Below, one piece after another: positions 58,590-64,000 of a DNA stretch of 64,000 bases (positions are counted from its first letter, which is position 1; each line of letters begins with the position of its first letter). The stretch covers positions 126,457,184-126,521,183 of the forward strand of contig OW240920.1 of NCBI GenBank assembly GCA_933207985.1, read 5' to 3'. This stretch comes from Pelobates cultripes. Taxonomy: Eukaryota; Chordata; Amphibia; Anura; Pelobatidae. The notes under the pieces are model-generated. The model worked only from the letters and a program-made list of their open reading frames with translations. It had not been told where the DNA came from and did no database searches. Made by a program: the position numbers and the translations under genes.

Positions 58590-59215
58590 GTGTCGGGCAG
58601 TCTGCTTACACTCGGTGTGTGCCGCTCAGGAGCTGTCCACTGTGGCCCCCGGGGCCTCTCCCCTTCAGCAAGACCGGAAACACCCAGCTCGGGACAGCCC
58701 GGCGTGAGAAGTCACCAGATGGAACGAAACACAAACACGGCACAGGCTCCGGGAAGTTCCGGCCTCGGGGGCTAGGATGTGGGAGGCGGGCAAATCCGTT
58801 ACCTTTTGAAAAATCCCTCCCGACCAATCGCTGACACGATATACGGTTCGTTCCTCGCCTTCATTGGTCCGTCTGTCTGCCAATCACACGGGAATATCCC
58901 GCCTCCTCCTGTGCTCGCACGCTATTGGTCAGCCTGCGATTAGAGAGGCGTTTCGGGGAAGTGGATGAGCGCGGAATAGGGGGAGGTCACCTATTGGCCA
59001 GTTGCACAGTAAGCCCCGCCCACAGCAGAAGAGTCGAGCGCTTATTGGCTGTGGTTGGTATAACGGTGCGCAGTGAGGCTTTATCCGAAATACTGAGCTT
59101 GTGGTCGCATCAGAGATAGTGGCCTGAGTCGCCAACAGGTCGCAATGACCAGACGGCGCGTGTATTTAAAGGGACCGCGTCGTATTAAAACAACATGGCG
59201 GCACTTAGTGGAGAC
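58590..59215 (-). promoter_or_regulatory. bicd2-like: CpG-rich promoter, probably of the BICD-like gene
   Basis: The only long CpG-rich non-MITE stretch near the gene's 5' side. Six CCAAT boxes lie within 225 bases: 58824, 58863 (inverted), 58880, 58924 (inverted), 58993 (inverted) and 59044 (inverted). A YY1-type site AACATGGCGGC lies at 59192-59202. Candidate first-exon donors on the minus strand are TCAAAAG|GTAACG (exon ending at 58803) and CCGAGT|GTAAGC (exon ending at 58610). Spacing to the start exon gives an intron of about 5.4 kb. No plus-strand gene is seen to the right. Confidence 0.6.
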
Positions 59216-59770
59216 TGTCCATTTTACTGTGTACACTGAGCTGTCTAACTGATGGCAAATGCATAAACTGATTATTTTACTTTGCATAAGGATAAAACTT
59301 ATAGTGTTTCAAGTATAATACTACACAAGTAGCAACTTTGTTTCACTTTGGCTGAAAATGTGACATGTACTTTGAATTCTGCTTTGTTTTTTTTTCCTCC
59401 TTAAAGCCAGACAATGACAAAGACAAAAAAAATTTAAAAATGTAAAAAATAGCATGACAAGACCCCAAAACAGTACCGTCAAACTTGGGACTTTTGGGAG
59501 CTGCTGATATAAAATAGTATTTCCAAGAAATTAGTACCGTAATTTTAAAACACACAGCTTATTTAGACGAGGTGTGCAAAATCTTATGTGACGCAAACTA
59601 AGGATTTTAGTCATGGACCCTTTGCACATTGTAAAATGTTGCACCGATTAAGTTAGTTAGTAAATCCAAAAAGACTTACATTTTATCCCCACCGGGTGCA
59701 GTTCCAGTTCTCCATCATATTCCAAAAATTCATAAATCACTTTCTAAACCTCATGGACAACCCGTCATAC
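59216..59770. other. No gene recognised
   Basis: AT-rich sequence without exon or repeat signature. Confidence 0.4.
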
Positions 59771-59774
59771 ACAC

Positions 59775-59832
59775 TATAGCAGGGGTAGGCAACCACAGGC
59801 ACTCCAGAAGTTTTGGACTACACCTCCCAAAC
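59775..59832. mobile_element. hAT-type MITE fragment
   Basis: agcaggggtaggcaaccaca with ggactacacctccc, related to 52007-52139 but lacking the second end. Confidence 0.6.
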
Positions 59833-59929
59833 CCACTTCCTGTTAGTCCGGCCGGGTACAGGAAACAAAAGCTCCCTGTACCCGCGGACCATGATACAGT
59901 GCTCGGCCACGCTACAACTGAGGTGGGGG

Positions 59930-60460
59930 GGAGGGGGGAAGAGTGACGAGGGAGAGAGGGGGAGAAAGTGACAAGGAAGGGAGGGGGGGGAGAGAGGACA
60001 AGGGAGGGAGGGGGAGAAAGAGACAAGGAGGGGAGAAAGTGACAAGGAGGGAGGGGAGAAAGAGGACGAGGAGGGAGGGGGAGAAAGTGACAAGGGAGGG
60101 GGAGAGAGAGTGACGGAGGGAGGGAGGGGGGAGAAAGAGACGACAAGGAGGGAGGGAGGGGGAGAAAGAGGACGAGGGAGGGAGGGGAGAAAGAGTGACG
60201 AGGGAGGGAGGGAGAAAGAGTGACAAGGAGGGGAGGGAGTGACGAGGGAGGAAGGGGAGAGAGACGAGGGTAAGAGGACGAGGGAGGGAGGGGGAGAAAG
60301 AGTGACAAGGAGGAGGGGGAGAAAGAGATTGACAAGGGAGGGAGGGGGAGAAAGAGAGTGACAAGGGAGGGAGAGAGGGGGAGTGACAAGGGAGGGAGGG
60401 AGGGAGGGGGAGAAAGAGAGTGACAAGGGAGGGAGGAGGAGAAAGAGAGTGACAAGGGAG
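59930..60460 (+). repeat. G/A-rich minisatellite
   Basis: About twenty irregular units of gacaagggagggagggggag with aaagagagt. The long Ser/Pro/Leu-rich frames on the minus strand (59751-60566, 59818-60468, 59912-60493) are all translations of this repeat in different frames, so none is a gene. Confidence 0.92.
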
Positions 60461-60712
60461 ATTGACATCCATCACACACACACAATCGCACAATCATGCA
60501 AACCTTACACACACAGAAACACATAATGCATTCCTTACACACACTAAATGCACCCCGTACACACACTCAATGCACCCCTTACAGACGCACACACTGCATC
60601 CCGTACATACACAGAAACACACCTTGCAGCCCTTACACATACAAACACAGATTTACACAATGCATTCCTTACACACATATCAGGACATCCCCTACACACT
60701 CCACCCCCTGTG
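60461..60712 (+). repeat. CA-rich minisatellite
   Basis: Units of ccttacacacacaaatgcat type, adjoining the G/A-rich array. His/Thr-rich frames on the plus strand reflect the repeat. Confidence 0.85.
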
Positions 60713-61286
60713 AACAAACTCATTGGTTGAACATGATGGTGGACCCTGGGACCCAGACCTTGAGCTGTGTAAAGGGCCCCCAAAAAATGGAGCTGCTTCC
60801 CGTTCTCCCAGAACATTGATTTTTGTGACCACAGTTACAAACAGCCTCCACAGAGCCTGTTCTACACCAGACCAGTGGAGCCAGACTGCAGCTGGAGCCC
60901 ATCATCATCCTCATCTGGTTGTAAGTAGGCAATCTAGCATATTATTCGTGGCACTAATCTCTAATTTACATGGAAAGGGGTTCTAATATAAATGGAAGGG
61001 TAGAGACGGGTAGTAAAATGTATGGAATGCATTTCTGAAAGTGTCACTGAATGGCAGTTAGGAAATGTGGTCACCCTAAGTCAGGGGCAGTATTACACAA
61101 TCTGTATATGTATAAAAAAATATAAAAAGTAATCTGCAAAGTACAAAATGTTTGTGTCATATGTCATGCTAAAAATTAAACTAGGAATGTGCATATTTTT
61201 TTATTTTTTTTAAATAATTTTTAGAATAATGATACAGACATTTTATTTCTTACATTTGTGATGATTCTTTTTTTCCTCTTTATATT

Positions 61287-61683
61287 CAAGGGACACTATA
61301 GTCACCAGAACCACAACAGCTAAACGTAGTAGTTCTGGTGTCTATAGCATGTCTTTGCAGGCTTTTTAATGTAAGCACAGCCATTTCGTAAAAAGGCAGT
61401 ATTTACATTACTGATGAGGAATACCTCCAGTGGACACTCAGATGGCCACTAGAGGTGCTTCCTAGTCGAGACATGAATGCCGCCCTATGAAGTATCTGCG
61501 CATGTGCGGCAAAGCTGCGCATGCGCACCAGAGAGCAATGACGCTTCTTAATAGAAGCGTTTTATTGCTCCCTGCTCGCACCCTCCTATTTCGTTATTTT
61601 GACGAAACAGGGGGCGCAGCATCAGGAGGATCCCGGCGCTGTATCCAGGTAATTAAAATCCCTTCGCTGTAGTGACCCTTTAA
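61287..61683. mobile_element. MITE, GGGACACTATAGTCACC ends
   Basis: aagggacactatagtcacca at the left and cgctgtagtgaccctttaa at the right. Inside are ctagaggtgcttcctagtcg and a CpG-rich ctgcgcatgcgcacc part. Confidence 0.78.
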
Positions 61684-61740
61684 AGTTATTATTTAATCAT
61701 TTATATAGCAACTGCAAATTCCGTAGCGCTGTGCAATGGG
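61684..61740 (-). mobile_element. L2-like 3' tail
   Basis: ttatatagcaactgcaaatt then ccgtagcgctgtgcaatgg is the inverted form of the L2 tail. Confidence 0.55.
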
Positions 61741-62359
61741 ATAAACAACTCATAGTTTACGGAATAAGAATATACCTGGCGAGTAAAAATGCTATCCCCC
61801 CCCAGATTTTTTTGGGTTCCTCCGCCCATGGTCAGGAGCAGCGCGTACCTGGTTGAGAGTCTGCTTATCTTCAGCACCAGGGGCTTTAAGTGCTGACAGG
61901 GAGCCTCCGGTAGCCGCATGTTATCCTGCAGTCAGCTCCCAATGTCTGATGGAAGTTCCAGATGGTGGTTTGACTTCCTCAGCGGTAAAGAAGTGCACAC
62001 ATGCATGGTATTACCGCAGAAGGGTGCACGGCTATGCAGTCCAAAGCTCTTGAATATAGAGGAAAAGAAAAGATGTCGAAGAGCCTGCCCTCCTCAACTC
62101 TATCTGTTTTAGATCAGGGTAGAGGTGAGGGCCTGACTGAAGACTTCCTTCTGAGTATAAAAAACAACTCGGAGGGGGGGGCAGAGCCTCACTGCTGAGC
62201 CGACCAGACGTGCTCAACAAGAGTTCCTGGGTCGGACACTGATAATCTTGGTCTGATCGGGGGTAAATTGACAAATCTGCCACAAACAGTACTCACCCTG
62301 TCAACTTCAAAAAAAAGAAAGCAATACACTTGAAGACACTTCCCCGACGATCTGTTGGA

Positions 62360-63010
62360 TTAGATCACATAAGAGCGTAATACGAGGACACTTCATACAA
62401 AAAGGAGCAAAACTCAAAAAACAAAGAGACGCCCGACTCACCAAACTTGACACGCTACATAAACAAGCACTACACCCATCCCACCAAACACGACTATTAC
62501 AGCTACGACGTGAACTGACCTCACTACTCCACTCCAAACACCATAGGGACGCGATCAGACACAAGGCCTTCTTTTCCTTACATGGCAACAAAAGCAGCAA
62601 ACTCCTAGCTAGAATGCTGACAAAACGACGACACCTAACATACATCGACAAAATTAGAGACAAACAAGACTCACTACGCCGCCTACCAACAGAGATACTG
62701 AAAACAGTGAGAGCCTACTACTCAGAGTTATACTCGCTCCCGCAACCTCTGTCAAAAACGGCGACTACTCACCTAAGAAACTCCATCCAGCAATACATGC
62801 TAACACACAAACTACCCACATTAGATAAAAAGGTCGCAGAACAACTAGATGAGCCCATCACAATGGAGGAACTGGCACTCGCAATAAAGCACACCAAACC
62901 CGGCAAGAGCCCAGGCCCTGATGGCTGCCGCTCTGCTATTACAAACGCTTCGCAGACAAACTATACCAACCGATGCTGGCCTCGTTTAACGCAGTGAGAG
63001 AGGGCCACCG
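62360..63010 (+). pseudogene. L1/Tx1-like LINE ORF2 fragment
   Basis: Encodes the endonuclease-RT linker IRGHFIQKGAKLKKQRDARL and AFFSLHGNKSSKLLARML, then ELYSLPQPLSK, TMEELALAIKHTKPGKSPGP and DG, the start of the L1-type reverse transcriptase. The frame is lost after DGCRSAI. Several frameshifts. Confidence 0.82.
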
Positions 63011-64000
63011 CTTCCCCAAGCCGGCGTTGACCTGATAGAAAACTTACCCCCTACATTCCTACAATCCTTTAAATACAATCAACTGTCAAACTATATAGAC
63101 TCCCTTCCCGGGGGACGAGCCCATGCTAGGAACCCAACTACCTTCGAAGAGTGCTATATGCATCCAGACCCCCTACCCCACGGCGTTTCGTTCCTATATT
63201 CACTACTACAAAGGGAGACCCCGACAGAGACCCCTGTTTTATTTTTATTTTCCTTATATCCCTATTTGGGATTATAGCTTGTGATTCCATCAATTTCTCT
63301 GTTAATAGCACTCAATGTATATTGATTTATGTGTGTTGATAAGCACTCATCAATGTGTATATCTAATTTATATCTGATGGATTTCATATGAAGTGTTTGG
63401 GTGCACTTTCGCCTGATTATTGATGCTTGTAGCATCCTTTCTCAGTATTTTCTTTTTGTTTCCGAGATCGCTTGAAGTGGAACGCATATGCGTTCCACAC
63501 GCTGATTGATGATGTCATCGCGGACCGCCGGCCGGTGGAGCGCATATGCGTTCCACGAAAAAACGGAAGTCCTTATTTGGTAACGAACAGACGAGGCAAC
63601 CAAGAACAGGTGATTCCGGCGTCCCTGGTTGGGGGAACGAATGATAAGAAGACCTTTAAAAGGAACTCTGGACTCTGATATAATGTGATGCTTCATTTTA
63701 TTTTTTGTTATTGTATTATTATATTTTATTGTATTTTATTTCATTTGATCCTGAGGAAGTCTCCATTTGGGAGACGAAACGCGTTGAGCCACACACCAAG
63801 GCTTATTTTGGGTCTCTTATCCAGCTGAAATCGACTGATATAGAGACTTATTGATGATCTTTTTTATCTTCCACTTTTTGTAAGTGCATTCAATTAAAGT
63901 GTCATTTAATATTTAAAGCATTATTATACTATGTCCAGAATACCCTGGGATTCTGAGGACGTTGGTGGCTGAATATTGAAAGACATTCTGATGGGCTTTT
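63011..64000. other. No gene; short palindromes and unassigned repeat
   Basis: Two near-identical palindromes lie at 63477-63498 and 63535-63556. 63748-63800 (cctgaggaagtctcc, then gacgaaacgcgttgag) resembles a high-copy frog repeat end that I cannot assign to a family with confidence. The frames at 63442-63696 on both strands arise from the palindromes. Confidence 0.5.

Noticed and set aside
58925..59119. Plus-strand frame in the CpG island as a small gene
   Set aside because: Random open frame in CpG-rich DNA. No homology, and no splice donor in phase that leads to another exon.
59751..60566. Frames of 190-270 residues rich in Ser, Pro and Leu
   Set aside because: Three different frames are open over the same G/A-rich tandem repeat, which shows that composition, not coding, keeps them open.
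62614..62997. A 127-residue protein-coding gene
   Set aside because: PGKSPGPDG and the preceding linker mark it as an L1-type ORF2 fragment that loses frame.

Overview
This window comes from a repeat-rich vertebrate nuclear genome, most probably a frog. The reasons are a multi-exon vertebrate gene with large introns, DIRS-type tyrosine-recombinase retrotransposons, L2, CR1 and L1/Tx1-like LINE fragments, Tc1 and hAT-type elements, and dense families of short TTAA-ended inverted-repeat elements (MITEs) whose ends read TTAAAGGGACACTATAG or TTAACCCCTTAAGGAC. The anuran assignment rests on recalled repeat families and was not checked by a search. Two runs of exactly 100 N (11172-11271 and 41832-41931) are assembly gaps.

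Layout. 1-15300 holds no gene: a purine-rich minisatellite, a 2.1 kb TTAA-ended composite element made of chained foldbacks, a dead Tc1 transposon, L2 fragments, an AT-rich palindrome, a ~329-bp satellite that runs into the first gap, and a degenerate interstitial telomere-like tract. 15305-20857 is a nearly complete DIRS1-like retrotransposon on the minus strand. It has inverted terminal repeats, an internal complementary region, gag with a short predicted spliceosomal intron, RT and RNase H interrupted by two single-base frameshifts, and an intact tyrosine recombinase frame. 20858-24450 is more repeat debris.

24450-59200 is one minus-strand gene encoding a Bicaudal-D family dynein adaptor. 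I could join seven coding exons into an uninterrupted 766-codon frame: 53174-52974, 51063-50851, 48446-48294, 47144-46743, 38170-37223, 26218-26067 and 25603-25372. Sequences matching the N-terminal dynein-binding coiled coil and the C-terminal cargo-binding coiled coil of BICD1/2 are conserved, while the middle is strongly diverged. A CpG-rich, CCAAT-box-dense segment at 58590-59215 is the likely promoter, separated from the ATG exon by a ~5.4 kb first intron. The introns are packed with mobile elements. The ~11 kb intron between coding exons 5 and 6 contains a second element of DIRS architecture (27870-32226) without recognisable enzymes, and a perfect 298-bp palindrome with no spacer (33408-33705).

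59215-64000 has no gene: G/A-rich and CA-rich minisatellites, MITEs, an L1-like ORF2 fragment and a pair of 22-bp palindromes.

Most translated open frames in this window are products of minisatellites, palindromes or decayed transposons. I found no tRNA, rRNA, CRISPR array or prokaryote-like system.
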